A DNA stretch of 64,000 nucleotides from Sorghum bicolor (lineage: Eukaryota > Streptophyta > Magnoliopsida > Poales > Poaceae), in contig NC_012873.2 of assembly GCF_000003195.3 (NCBI RefSeq), positions 16,605,202 through 16,669,201 of the forward strand, in the 5' to 3' direction. The notes under the pieces were generated by a model that was not told the origin of the DNA, did no database searches, and was given only the letters and a program-made list of their open reading frames with translations. Shown here piece after piece: positions 1-10,930 of the stretch (the first letter of the stretch is position 1; each line of letters begins with the position of its first letter). The position numbers and the translations under genes are program-made.

Positions 1-1685
1 CTTGGTGGAGTCTAGGAGTTGTAAAACTCCTTCATATTTTGCTCGAAGTGTACCTGCTCATAGAGACAAGGCAGAGATCAAGTGCATGGGCCCTGTTGGT
101 GGAAAACACCAACAGAACCAAAAATTTATTTGTTCTCTCTAACCTTAAGCATAGTGTGCAAGACAAAGTTGATGGATAATAAGATCATGAGTGTAGCATT
201 TAAAACATTTGTCAGATCAGATCGCTCAACCTAATGGAAAGATAATCTATCTATACTAATATTTTTTTATATCTATCTTCCAAAGATTGCGTGTGCAACA
301 TTTTAGGTCATATGATTAGGAGTGTGGAATCACAAAGGTGGAAGGACTAAACATGTTGAATCGATTAGGTTGGTTAATCTAGAGTTGTAAATCATACATG
401 TTTGTCTCTTTTATTCATGTGAATGCCAGAAATAAGGAGAAGCTTATAAAAGTGATAGTCAAGTACCTTAAGATGTTATCTTACTTGAAGAGTGATGGTA
501 CAGTATCACCTTGTGGAAGCTTTCCTTTCTTAGCGGTTGTGCATCGTGTTTGTGGCACCCTCCATGGATCATCTATTGTGAGCTATGCTTTCCTTGTGTA
601 AATTGTTAAACTTCATGTGTCTCTCTCTTTGTCTCCAATGTGAGTTTATCTCAGGACTTCCCAGGTCGATATTGAAAGTTTTCCTGCAGGGGTTAGTCCA
701 ACAAAATATCCCATATCTACTATAGCATACTATCGGCTCAAAAATCAACCTAGACACCATGTCTAATTTGATTCAGGAGGACATTTTAACCTAAGCACCA
801 TGCTTAATTTAAAACCCCTTGGAAGTAAGATCAACATTCCTAAACTAAGCACCATGCTTAATTAAGAGATAAATGAAACTACTCCAAACCTAGACATATA
901 CTAAAGCAAATAAAGGTAGCATGAGAGCATTTATAGAGATCTACTCAAGTGAAGATGAAGTAGTGTGATTAGTATTTAACAAATTGAGCATGTCTCAAAG
1001 GTAGGGACAACCAACATAGCAACATGGCAAAGGGTGTTTTTATGTAAAGTACTCCCTAAGCTTGAATTTTGCAAAATTCAAGTTTGGATGAATTTAATTC
1101 AATGTTGTATGATGATTGGTTGGACATACCTTGTGCTTGTCATTCATCCGATCTTCTTGCTTCAATCCTGGAAAGGTTAGTGACAAGAATGCCCGAAGGA
1201 ATTTTTTTACAATTATCCTTATATGCTCAACACACAAGGTAATGTTGCAAATAATTAAAAGCTCATGTTACAATCTGATCAGTGCTTGTTTTAGGACACT
1301 AAGCTTGTCCTTGGGAAACTATCAATTTATGTCGGCGAAGTGGTTTCCCCTCCAATGCTGACCTATATCAAGATCAACTCAACGAGATCTACAATATTTA
1401 ATATAGACATATGCATCGACAACCGCCCTTTTAAAGTTTTTATAAATAGAAAGGATGAGGGGGTTGGAGATCTCGAATGTGGTGATGTTGGAAAAACCAA
1501 TGGATTGGGAAGATGTTGCATATGAGCATGGAGTAAATGATGTGGCTATGAAATAAATTCCATGCTCATTAATGCTTAGAGTGAAATCCATGTGGTATGG
1601 TAAAAAATGGTAAGGTGAGTGTGGTAAAAAAGGAAAAGAAAAAGGATACACAGACGACTTGGTTTGAAACTAGCACAACTACCGT
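1..1685 (-). mobile_element. Non-coding interior of an Athila-like LTR retrotransposon (left edge)
   Basis: AT-rich sequence with no convincing coding frame. It lies on the internal side of the primer site at 1686-1703, so it is the region just downstream of the 5' LTR of an element read on the minus strand. Several blocks recur in diverged form near the right edge of the window: the 'caccaacagaa' block at about 100-120 matches 60890-60910, and the block around 733-770 ('tcggctcaaaaatcaacc') matches 62591-62630. The two stretches therefore belong to one family with long non-coding interiors, probably a non-autonomous (LARD-like) derivative. The other LTR lies outside the window. Confidence 0.65.
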
Positions 1686-1703
1686 TCCCCGGCAACGGCG
1701 CCA
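1686..1703 (-). other. Primer binding site, tRNA-Asp type
   Basis: On the minus strand this reads TGGCGCCGTTGCCGGGGA, the primer site expected for the 3' end of plant tRNA-Asp and typical of Athila/Tat Ty3/gypsy elements. It lies 7 nt from the LTR edge at 1711. It fixes the orientation of the element and shows that the LTR is the 5' one, not a solo LTR. Confidence 0.8.
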
Positions 1704-1710
1704 GAAAGCT

Positions 1711-2990
1711 TGTTGGGTATTTTAAACGCAAACGGAAAAATCCGCAAGCGCACGGATACCGATGTAGCCTTCACCCGGGAGTATTCTAGAGTATCGATTT
1801 TCCACAGGGAACGTGAGTGTACTAATTAAGATCCAAGATCGCCCAAGGATAACTATATAATTATTTTTGGTAGGAAGAGAGGAAGTTTCCTGAGAGTTCT
1901 CTAGTTGATCTAAGAATCAAGAATTACTTCAAGATTATCTATTTCGGGACATCAGAACACTAACCACAGAAAGAGATGAGAAGGGGGCTAGGAAGCTCTG
2001 ACTACGGTCCTACAAACACCGATCCGAACGAGGTGGAATACGTCGACCCTTAGGGCTGTCACTACCCTAGGGCTACCACAACAATCCGCAGGATTGGGTG
2101 CAATTCCAGGTAATTGCAAGACTAAACACCACGTCTAATCTATTAATTACTACTCTAATGTTTCAAAGATTAGAGCACTTGATGCAAGCGGGAATCCAAT
2201 AAATAACTTGAATGTAAATAAAAGTAATTAAAGAACTCAGGAATTATGAATTGAAGAACCTAGAGAACGATGAAGAACGAACCAGTTGCTACAAAAGTAC
2301 AATATTGAGGAAGATCCGACAGATCCGGCTCCTCCTCCGCTCTCCTCTTCTCTCTCCCTATTTTCTAGATTACAACTAGAACTAACTAGAACTAGAACTA
2401 GAGGAACTAGAACTAGAACTAGATGAACTAGAACTAGATCTAGATGAACTAGAGGTAGAACTAGAAGAAGTAGAGGGATCCTCTCTACTTGGATGAAGAA
2501 TTGAAACCCTAGCTTTGATTCTGTAGAAGAGGTATGATCTCCAGGGGCCAGGGGGCCTTGCTTATATAGTCTTTTCAGATGAATCTAGGCCGTTGGATCA
2601 AACCAATATTGATTGAACGATTATCCTTGATCCTTTAGGTCGGTGGAGCATGATCCCCGAGTTGTACCCTGATTGGGCAGAATAGGAGGGCGGGCGCCCT
2701 AAGGACTAGGGCAGGCGCCCTGTCCCTGAGCCCTCTCGGCTTCCGCTTTGTTCCCGTGGCTTTTGGAGTCTTCTAGATGATAGAAAATTGCGCAGCACGT
2801 TAATATCTCTATGTAAACCCGACGTGTGGGCCTTTCCTCCGTATTTCCTGGTAACCCCCTGCAGAAATAGACAAACACCAAAACTTGTGGAATTCTGTCA
2901 GATAAAACCCTAAGTCTGGGTGTTGGTTGAATTTGGATCCTTTTTCATGATTATTTGACGGTTAAATATGAGCATTAAGGTCCGTCAACA
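1711..2990 (-). repeat. 5' LTR of an Athila-family element (minus strand)
   Basis: The LTR is bounded by TGTTG at 1711 and CAACA at 2990 and is 1280 bp long. It is clearly related to the LTRs of the Athila element at 43556-52772 read in the opposite direction. Shared blocks include 'gatccgcaagcgcacggat' near one end and the 'gggcgcccgcc'-type GC block, the 'tagaagactccagaag' block and the 'gttgacgg' terminus at the other. A TATA-like box for minus-strand transcription is near 2571-2577. The right flank is gtaac; the partner TSD would be beyond the left edge. Confidence 0.8.
2362..2475. repeat. AACTAG hexamer array inside the LTR
   Basis: Degenerate tandem copies of 'aactag' with 'gaactagaactag' variants run through this part of the Athila LTR. 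It is a minisatellite-like expansion in the transcribed part of the LTR. The central Athila LTRs (43556 and 51590) do not show it at this length. Confidence 0.7.
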
Positions 2991-3436
2991 GTAACCACAG
3001 TGACCAATATATTTAGTTGCATGTTCACTAAGTGATCTGCCTGTAGCTATCTCAAACTCGGAGATTACGTAGCAGCCCTCCAACGGCTTCTTTGGCACTC
3101 GTGGAGGTACGCTTTCTCCCCGTAGAGGTCGATCCAGAAGGCTACACGTAGATATAGAAACAAAAATATTAAATTAATAACCAAGTAAGTCTAAAACCTA
3201 ATGTAAGAGATGCATTATATATGTTTACATTTACATACCTCGCCGGTATTTCCTTCTTGTTGCACAACGAGTTGTTCCTCAGGCGCATTGCCCTCTTGTT
3301 GGTCAGGGGCATTGCCCTCTTGTTGCTCAGTCGGATTGTCTTGCATGATCAATCAGCAAAGTACTAACTACCGTCACCGATCATATTTTGGATGACATCT
3401 TCCATATAAATCATCGTGAGGACGGTCGGCCATTTC
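2991..3436 (-). pseudogene. TNPA-like (Transposase_24 type) CACTA gene fragment
   Basis: On the minus strand, open stretches resembling exons appear at about 3436-3380 (starting MADRPHDDLYGR), 3343-3243 (Gln/Glu-rich, with repeated QQEGNAP units) and 3135-2991. The last contains VPKKPLEGCYVISEFEIAT and runs to HCGY before it is cut at the LTR edge. The 'KPLEG' and 'HCG' spacing recalls the second protein of grass CACTA elements (Ptta/En/Spm, PF03004), upstream of its VRD-type block. The Athila element at 1711-2990 inserted inside this exon. Exon limits are approximate and the assignment is from memory of the family. Confidence 0.5.
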
Positions 3437-3469
3437 TATGTCTGCAACCATATATATATATATATATAA

Positions 3470-4110
3470 GATAAGATAAGAAAACAATAATACTAGAATA
3501 ATACTAGGATAATATACTAAAATAATAATACTAAAAAATAATACTAGAATAATGGTACAAACAATAATATATACAAAACACTAGAAAATAAAATATATAT
3601 TAGAGACTTATATACTACTACTAGTACTACTACAAACGTAAGTGCTGGAGTGCTCCAAACGAAAAAAATAATACTAGAATCTTTTAAGCCAAGTAATACA
3701 CTACAATAATATACTAAAAAATAATACTAGAATAATAGTACAAATAATAATATATACAAAACACTAGAAAATAAAATATATATTAGAGACTTATATACTA
3801 CTACTAATACTACTACAAACGAAAGTGCTGGAGTGCTCCAAACTAAAAAATAATACTAGAATCTTTTAAGCCAAGTAATAAACTACAATAATATACTAAA
3901 AATAATACTAGAATAATAGTACAAACAATAATATATACAAAACACTAGAAAATAAAATATATTTTAGAGACTTATATACTACTACTAATACTACTACAAA
4001 TGAAAGTACTACAATAATATACACTAGAATAATATACTAAAAATTAATACTAAAAAATAATACTAGAATAATAGAACAAACAATAATATATACAAAACAC
4101 TAGAATTCAT
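3470..4110. repeat. AT-rich tandem array, unit about 181 bp
   Basis: Blocks beginning 'aataat(g/a)gtacaaa(c/t)aataatatatac' start near 3550, 3731 and 3913, giving a period close to 181 bp, with a fourth shortened copy near 4070. Each full unit carries 'gagacttatatactactac' and two carry 'gtgctggagtgctcc'. Short 'aataatacta' motifs are nested within the unit. It lies in what is probably an intron or UTR of CACTA element A. Confidence 0.8.
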
Positions 4111-4332
4111 AATATACTAAAATAATATATTAAAAAGTAATACTAGAATAATATACTAGCACAATATATTTCATAACAATTCAAAACACAATTATAGTAG
4201 CACAATGAATTTATGATAAACAATTGTATATATCTATATATGTATATATATCATAACAATTCAAAACACAATATATCATAACATTCATTTATTATATACA
4301 TTTATTATATATACATATATACATTTATTACC

Positions 4333-4408
4333 TATATATATATATGTGTGTGTATATATATATATATATATACATATATGTATATATATATATATATATA
4401 TACATATA

Positions 4409-4438
<30 letters not shown>
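4333..4438. repeat. (TA)n/(TG)n microsatellite
   Basis: Nearly uninterrupted TA dinucleotides broken by short TG and CATATATG units. Simple sequence; no gene. Confidence 0.95.
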
Positions 4439-4439
<1 letters not shown>

Positions 4440-4534
4440 CATAACATTCATTCTTCATTTTTAGTATACTTAATACATATACAATTCAAATTATATACAA
4501 GTTTAAAATAAAAAACTTGTATTTTGCAGATTAG

Positions 4535-4805
4535 CTAGCCTCGGTGGGATCGATCTAGTACGTTGTAGGGACGGCCGGAGTTCTCGACGATGGAAGATGG
4601 CCACCGGCGCTGTGGATAGCCCCGCTGCAGCGGCGCTGGTGGATGGCCGCGGCCGCGGCGCTCGTGGAGGGCCACGGCGGCGCTGGAGAGATGGCTGTGG
4701 CGGCGCTGGAGATCAAACGACGGCGGCGAAGACGAACGGCGGCGCTGGAGACAAGGCGGCGGCTCTGACAAAGACGAAGGAACTGCCGGATCTAGGGCTC
4801 CTGTG
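4535..4805. other. GC-rich block next to CACTA subterminal repeats
   Basis: An abrupt GC-rich block in AT-rich surroundings, open on both strands for 87-99 codons. It holds short repeats of a 'ggcggcgctgga' kind, so the openness can come from composition. It ends with a TATA-like 'cttatataagg' about 6 bp before the subterminal repeats, in the same relation as 'cctataaaccgg' to the repeats at 8540. It is probably the promoter and leader of the CACTA gene read leftward. No protein is claimed. Confidence 0.45.
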
Positions 4806-5060
4806 CACTTATATAAGGGCAAACCCTTTAGCACCGGTCCGTGGCTGGAACCGGTGCTAAAGGGTCTTTAACACCGGCTGGTGGCATGAGCCGGTGTTAA
4901 AGGGTGACCCTTTAGCACTGGCGCGTGCCACCAGCCGGTGCTAAAGGAACCCTATAGCACCAGTTCCAGCCACGGACCGGTGCTAAAGAGTCCTTAGACG
5001 GGCTCAGGCGGGGTCCTGAAATTTTCGGGACCCTTTAGCACCGATTCGAACCATGGGTCG
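4806..5060. repeat. CACTA subterminal inverted repeats (GCACCGG type)
   Basis: Head-to-head copies of 'cctttagcaccgg' and 'ccggtgctaaagg' separated by short arms such as 'tccgtggctgga'. Pairs can fold as hairpins. Such arrays lie next to the termini of one large grass CACTA family and are the presumed binding sites of the TNPA-type protein. The last copy is cut short ('tcggtgggcctgtg'), so the terminus next to it has decayed. Confidence 0.8.
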
Positions 5061-5462
5061 GTGGGCCTGTGTTTTAGTTTCAGCTTTTTAAAGTGTTTAT
5101 ATATACATTATACATTATTAGTTGTATAGTAAATTAAATATTTTGCATAATATTTTTTAAAAATTGACATGTATTGTATTTTTTTAATATACACATGAAA
5201 AATTTTAACCTTAAATATATTACTGTATTTTTAAAATTTGCAATAATTTTGTAAGTAATGTTTAATATTTTGTTAATGCAAAAATATATTATTCCAATAA
5301 ATTTAAAAAAACTATATCCAATCAACAGGAAATCTATTTTCACATCATATTGATGTTAAACTTTTTATTTTTGCCATTTATTACTCAGAATGCTAGTAGG
5401 ATACAATTTTCATCAAATAAAAAATCTATTTATCATATAAAAATGTAGATCTTGATGAATAC

Positions 5463-7560
5463 ACACTTTGACCGAACCCTAGATGGTCCCAAATAGAAAA
5501 GTCATGAATACAAAGTTTGTTACACTCATCAAGTTCTACATTTGGTCTAATGGTCAACTTTTCATTTGGAAAAGTTTGAACCACTCAATTTTGAATTTTG
5601 AAAGAATTCATAGACACACATCAATTTTCGGAACCCTAGATGGTCTCGAATGGAAAAGTCTTGAATACTAATATTGTTCCACTCATCAAGATCTACATTT
5701 AATATAAAGACCATTTTTGCATTTGACAAAGTGTTTTGAAGGTGTAGTTGAAAATCCACAATTAACACATACTTTCATATAGTTTGTGTGAGATTCAAGA
5801 TTTGGTGGGTATTGTGAACTTAAACTTTCTCAAATGAAAAAATTGTCTATATAAAAAGTTTAGATCTTGATGATATCTAACAACTTGGTATTTAAATTTT
5901 TTTTATTTTAAGTAATTTAGTTTGTCATTTGACCAAGTTTGACCAAAACCCATCTTGGATTTTAAACAAATGTGCTTAGGATTGGCTCAAATTTATCCAA
6001 ATAAAAAATGGACAATATATCAAATTTAGATCTTGATGATCTCTAACAACTTTGTATTCAAAATTTTTTCATTTCAAGTCATCAAATGGGTCATTTGACC
6101 AAGTTTGACCAAAGTCAAAGCATTGGTTTTTAGAAACACACACTTTCACCGAACCCTAGATCGTCCCAAATGAAAAAGTCACGAATACAAAGTTTGTTAC
6201 ACTCATCAAGTTCTACATTTGGTCTAATGGTCAACTTTTCATTTGGAAAAGTTTGAACCACTCAATTTTGAATTTTGAAAGAATTCATAGCCACACATCG
6301 GTTTTCAGAACCCTAGATGGTCTCAAATGGAAATGTCATGAATACCAATATTGTTCCATCATCAATATCTACATTTAATATATAGACCATTTTTGCATTT
6401 GACAAAGTGTTGGGAAGGTGTAGTTGAAAATCCATAATTGACACATATAGTTTGTGTGAGATTCAAGATTTGGTGGGTATTGTGAACTTAAACTTTCTCA
6501 AATGGAAAAATTGTCTATATAAAAAGTTTAGATCTTGATGATATCTAACAACTTGGTATTCAAAATTTTTTCATTTTAAGTAATTTAGTTTGTCATTTGA
6601 CCAAGTTTGACCAAAATCTGTCTTGGATTTTAAACAAATGTGCTTAGGATTGGCTCAAATTTATCCAAATGGAAAAATAGACAATATATCAAATGTAGAT
6701 CTTGGTGATCTCTAACAACTTTGTATTTAAATTTTTTTCATTTCAAGTCATCAAATGGGTCATTTGACCAAGTTTGACCAAAGTCAAAGCATTTGTTTTT
6801 AGAAACACACACTTTGACCGAAGCCTAGATGGTCCCAAATGGAAAAGTCATGAATACAAAGTTTGTTACACTCATCAAGTTCTACATTTGGTCTAATGGT
6901 CAACTTTTCATTCGGAAATGTTTGAACCACTCAATTTTGAATTTTGAAAGAATTCATAGCCACATCGTTTTTCGGAACCCTAGATGGTCTCAAATGGAAA
7001 AGTCATGAATACCAATATTGTTCCACTCATCAAGATCTACATTTAATATATAGACCATTTTTGTATTTGACAAAGTGTTGGGAAGGTGTAGTTGAAAATC
7101 CACAATTGACACATATAATTTCATATAGTTTGTGTGAGATTCGAGATTTGGTGGGTATTGTGAACTTAAACTTTCTCAAATGGAAAAATTGTCTATATAA
7201 AAATTTTAGATCTTGATGATATCTAAAAACTTGGTATTCAATTTTTTTTCCTTTTAAGTAATTTAGTTTGTCATTTGACCAAGTTTGACCAAAACCCGTC
7301 TTGGATTTTAAACAAATGTGCTTAGGATTGGCTCAAATTTATCCAAATGGAAAATGGACAATATATCAAATGTAGATCTTGATGATGTCTAACAACTTTG
7401 TATTCAAATTTTTTTTCATTTCAAGTCATCAAATGGGTCATTTGACCAAGTTTGACCAAAGTCAAAGCATTGTTTTTTAGAAACACACACTTTGACCGAA
7501 CCCTAGATGGTCCCAAATGGAAAAGTCATGAATACAAAGTTTGTTACACTCATCAAAATC
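5463..7560. repeat. Tandem array, unit about 675 bp
   Basis: The block 'acacactttgaccgaaccct' or a close variant begins near 5463, 6140, 6808 and 7487, spacings of about 677, 668 and 679 bp. Three full copies and one partial copy differ by substitutions and small indels. Within each unit the phrase 'catttgaccaagtttgacca' occurs twice. Short open frames recur in step with the period and have no protein features. The array lies left of the TNP2 remnant, so it sits inside CACTA element B. Confidence 0.85.
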
Positions 7561-7639
7561 CACAATTCTCACATATAGTTTCATATAATTCTCATAATTT
7601 GTACATTTTACAACACATACTATTAAACATGACTTTATA

Positions 7640-8125
7640 TTAAGCGGGCACAACAGTGAACTTCTTGACGTATGACCCTTGGTTATGATCCTGCCGTAAC
7701 CATGGAGTATCCTCATTGTTTAACAGAATGCTTGAGTCTTTGTTGACTATGAAGGGTGGAATTCGATCATCCCTTTCGCAATCGCCTGACATATCTGACT
7801 TGTCCTCAATTCCGACAATGTTTCTTTTCCCAGAAAGGACAATGTGGCGCTTTGGCTCATTGACGATTGAGTGGTCGTCATTTTTTCCTCTCTTTGGTTT
7901 TGTAGACATGTCTTTCACATAGAACACCTGACTCACATCCGCAGCAATGACGAATGGTTCATCTCTGAACCCAATATTGTTAAGGTCCACGGTTGTCATC
8001 CCATACTCCTTGTCTACTGTTACCCCACCTCCGGTCATCTTCACCCATTGGCACCGAAACAAAGGAACTTTAAAATTAGCTGCATAGTCTAGTTCTCATA
8101 TGTCTTATATGCGTCCATAATATGT
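7640..8125 (-). pseudogene. TNP2 transposase C-terminal remnant (DUF4216)
   Basis: On the minus strand the frame reads a YGR..DI.ELDY segment, then FRCQWVKMTGG, EPFVIAADVSQVFYVKD and the tail TPWLRQDHNQGSYVKKF, ending at a natural stop at 7640-7642. This is the DUF4216 module at the C-terminus of CACTA TNP2 (TnpD) transposases. Two in-frame stops lie near its start: TAA at 8105-8107 and TGA at 8096-8098. They stand where Gln and Trp are expected, so each is one C-to-T or G-to-A change away. The catalytic N-terminal part of TNP2 is absent; to the right only a poorly coding stretch (8130-8520) precedes the terminus. Confidence 0.8.
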
Positions 8126-8539
8126 TTGTCTGTTCCCATTTGGATCTGTTCCCATTTGAACTATCCTACTTTCTAAGATCATAAAAAGATACTATAATTC
8201 ATTCTTGCAAACTACATTAATACTAGGTCAACCATGAAATATGATATATATATGGATACTAATTCAAGTGAATGATTCAAAATAACAAAGTGGATTTGAG
8301 CTAAAAATGATGGGAAAATCACAAGCCAAAAACAAGATGAGAAAGACAAGGAAGGATGAAGTTAGTCACCTCCAAGCACGAAGAGACGATGACGGAGTCG
8401 AAGAAGATCAACGATGGTCGTCAGAGATAAAGAACAAAGGAAGAACAAGCAAGAACAACAAAATGCAAGCTCTAAGAACAACAATGGTGCTCTCTGGTTT
8501 CAAATGATCCCCCAGGCATAGGGGAGGAGGTAGCCGCGA

Positions 8540-8815
8540 CCTATAAACCGGACCTTTAGCACCGGTTCAAGGCACAAACTGGTGCTAAAGGGTCACCTTT
8601 AGCACCGATTTGTGCCACGAATTGGTGCTAAAGGGTTTGCCTCAGCCCATGGCACTGGCCGGTGCTAAAGGAGACCCTTTAGCACCGGTTGGTAACAAGA
8701 ACCGGTGCTAAAGGGTCCCTGTCCCGACAACACCTGTCAGTAGCCATTGGGAAGGCCCCTTTAGCACCGGCCCGTGTTACAAACCGGTGCTAAAGTGGCC
8801 TTTAGCCCTGAGCCG
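8540..8815. repeat. CACTA element B subterminal inverted repeats
   Basis: About eight copies of 'ctttagcacc(g/a)' or its complement in inverted pairs, for example around 8550-8590, 8600-8632, 8675-8716 and 8757-8796. Same motif as at 4806-5060. The terminal repeat at 8857-8874 follows about 40 bp later. Confidence 0.85.
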
Positions 8816-8874
8816 CAAAAATGCTGAGGTTTTTGGCAATTTTGGGCATCGACCAATACCTTATTCTGTAGTAG

Positions 8875-9317
8875 TGCATGCTCCTCTTTCTCTCTTGCTC
8901 TCTCTATATTTGGACCTCGCTATCGCCTCTCCCTCTCCCTCTATGCCAATTGGGCCTTGCCTACAGTGCCTACAACACTCTGCCTTTGTTCTCTCTCTCG
9001 CTGGCCGCCTAGGACCACATATCAGACTTGTCTACCTCCTTCGGTCTCCTCCCTTCTCTGCCTTTGCTACATAGCCAAAGACTGAGCCACGAGAACCGAG
9101 CCCACCCCACATTCGAGCACCACACGGACCTATCCCCTTCCCCTTTTTCACCCTCGCTAAGCTCTACTCCTGTTCTTACGCATGCTGGGTCAAGGCCGCC
9201 ATGCATGGCTAGCCCACCTCCGAGCTCCAAGGATAGCAAATCCGTCCTAGCCTCCACCGTAATAAGTGTTGCCCCCGAGCTCATCTCACAACGTCGTAGC
9301 TGTCTCACCTCTCCTAT
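8875..9317. other. Pyrimidine-rich unassigned segment
   Basis: CT-rich sequence ('ctctttctctcttgctctctc') with overlapping open frames of 95-103 codons on both strands. No domain, signal peptide or splice pattern was recognised, and overlapping frames on both strands are what this composition gives. It lies between the CACTA terminus and an LTR fragment. Confidence 0.4.
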
Positions 9318-9473
9318 CAAGGCTAGAGGGGGTGAATAGTCTAATAAAAATTTCTATAAAAATACTAGAGCATCTAATTAGTCAATTAGAAAGCAAAGTC
9401 TTTTGCTCTAGCTCTACAAAGGGTTGCAAGCCACCTATCCTAATAATTCTAGTTACTATGATCACTAGGCACA
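9318..9473 (-). repeat. Fragment of a copia-type LTR end
   Basis: Contains 'ctagagggggtgaatag' and 'ttttgctctagctct', then 'ttgcaagccacctatcc'. Read on the minus strand, these match in the same order the last 150 bp of the copia LTRs at 34019 and 40701 (and 12590 onward). The outermost 'TGAAAGGTCC' is not preserved. The fragment is cut at 9474 by a Del-type LTR. Confidence 0.65.
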
Positions 9474-10930
9474 TGTCACACCCAATTTTAAGGATAAAAT
9501 TTAATGCAATATCTTATGTGCGCCCTGAGATCAATCACACATAAGCCACAAATTGTAAGAAGTATCATCACAAGTGCTTATTACATAATGAATAATATCA
9601 TAGAGTCTTTACACAAATATAGTGGAAAACAAAAAAGATAACTCTCTCATCAAAGCTCCATATCATAGGCACGTCAACTCATTGACCACAAGTCTAGAAA
9701 TCCTTAGGGAAGTAGTTATAGTAGTCATTACCCGTGTTATCTGTTATCCATCCAGAATTTTTATCCAAATAAGGAAATAAACAAGCATAAGTACGTCTCC
9801 TACTTAACAAGTGTAACATGGGGACCATGAGGCTCAAAAAGGCAAGACACTGGTTTACTGTATGTAGCTTTTAGTTATCATAATTTTAGCATATGAGTAG
9901 CATCAAGTTGTCGTATCCCAAAATAAGCACATGATCAGACAAAATGAATAATTGATAGCATAAACAACATAGTAATAATAGACATTAGTGTTTATTTATT
10001 TTGTAAGGGTTCCAAGACCGCTCGTGATCACGAGCATGACTATTATAACAGTTTTACATTCTATAGAGGTTGTATACTTTCACTGTGAGTCGTGAGTCCC
10101 ATATACCCGAGGCAGCTACTCTCCAAAACACTTCCAAGGTGAGCGGGCAGGGTTCACTATGAAGCCTTTCCAAGGTTCGTCTAACAAGTTACAACTGCTA
10201 GATTTCCAATTAGCAAACAAATGTAGAGCTCCTCTTTCAGATGGCACAATGTAGCCTATACACATAGGGACAAAGGTTGCACTATACCCGATTCATCAAC
10301 CCCCTATTGCACCATAAAGGTAACCACTAATAAGATAGAAAAGATCCTCTTATATGACTAAAGCCAGAGCCATATAGCCCTTATAGTTGTACTATAAGTC
10401 CTAGATGATCACATACAGATAGATCCTTATTGAGAGTAACCAGAGCACCATAAGATAGCCCAATGCTCAAGCCCTCTTTACCAAAGTTGCTAAAAAGTCA
10501 TATTTTAATGCTTATTGCATATTTCAATAGTCAAATTACAAGATCATGGTTTAAGTGAAGCACTAGCATAAGCTACCTAATGCAAAAACCATAGATGACA
10601 AGGTATACGATCAATACTAGGAAATCGTTAACAAGATGACACATGCAATATGAATTAAGTGTATTGAAGTTACTAGGAAAACAAGGATAGTCCCATGCTA
10701 TACTTACCTTGATCAAACTATTCTTGTTGATCCTGTTCATAGAAGTACTCTTGGTCACCCGCGATTTGCTCACCATCTATACTTGATCACCACATCAATA
10801 ACAATCATCCAAAGATAATAATAAAAGCAAACAAGTCTATAATTAGAATAGTATACCAATAGTAGTAAACAAAGATGAAAAGTTTGTAAAATAAATCTAC
10901 GTCTCACTACGATCACACAGACGCAAAGAT
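9474..10930 (-). repeat. Del/Tekay-type LTR fragment (minus strand)
   Basis: Starts TGTCACACCC at 9474, the reverse complement of the GGGTGTGACA that ends the Del LTR at 58394. It shares interior phrases with that LTR read backward, such as the 'cgtgagtcccatatacccg' region around 10090 and the 'gaagcctttccaagg' region around 10160. The other edge was not located. Full Del LTRs here are about 2.8 kb, so part of 10930-12290 may belong to it. Confidence 0.55.

Larger units (their letters stand above)
2991..5090 (-). mobile_element. CACTA element A, truncated right-hand end
   Basis: This segment holds exons of a TNPA-like gene read leftward (2991-3436), an AT-rich tandem array, a GC-rich block (4535-4805) and subterminal repeats (4806-5060). 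The order, with subterminal repeats at the right, matches the right end of the neighbouring CACTA element B (ends at 8874). The terminal CACTA repeat that should follow at about 5070-5090 is not recognisable, and the left end is lost at the Athila insertion at 2990. Assignment as a separate element from B is inferred from both ends pointing the same way. Confidence 0.55.
5091..8874 (-). mobile_element. CACTA element B (right end intact)
   Basis: The right terminus ends 'ccttattctgtagtagtg' at 8874, which on the minus strand is CACTACTACAGAATAAGG, a standard terminal repeat of this CACTA family. It is preceded by subterminal repeats (8540-8815) and a TNP2 remnant (7640-8125), with the 675 bp array beyond. 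No matching left terminus was found, so the left limit given is only the edge of element A. The first three bases of right flank are cat. Confidence 0.7.

Noticed and set aside
5463..7560. CRISPR-like array
   Set aside because: The repeats are long (about 675 bp) direct tandem units with no unique spacers, in a plant transposon.
9009..9339. Paired 103-codon frames on both strands
   Set aside because: Overlapping frames in CT-rich DNA without motifs; the end runs into an LTR fragment.
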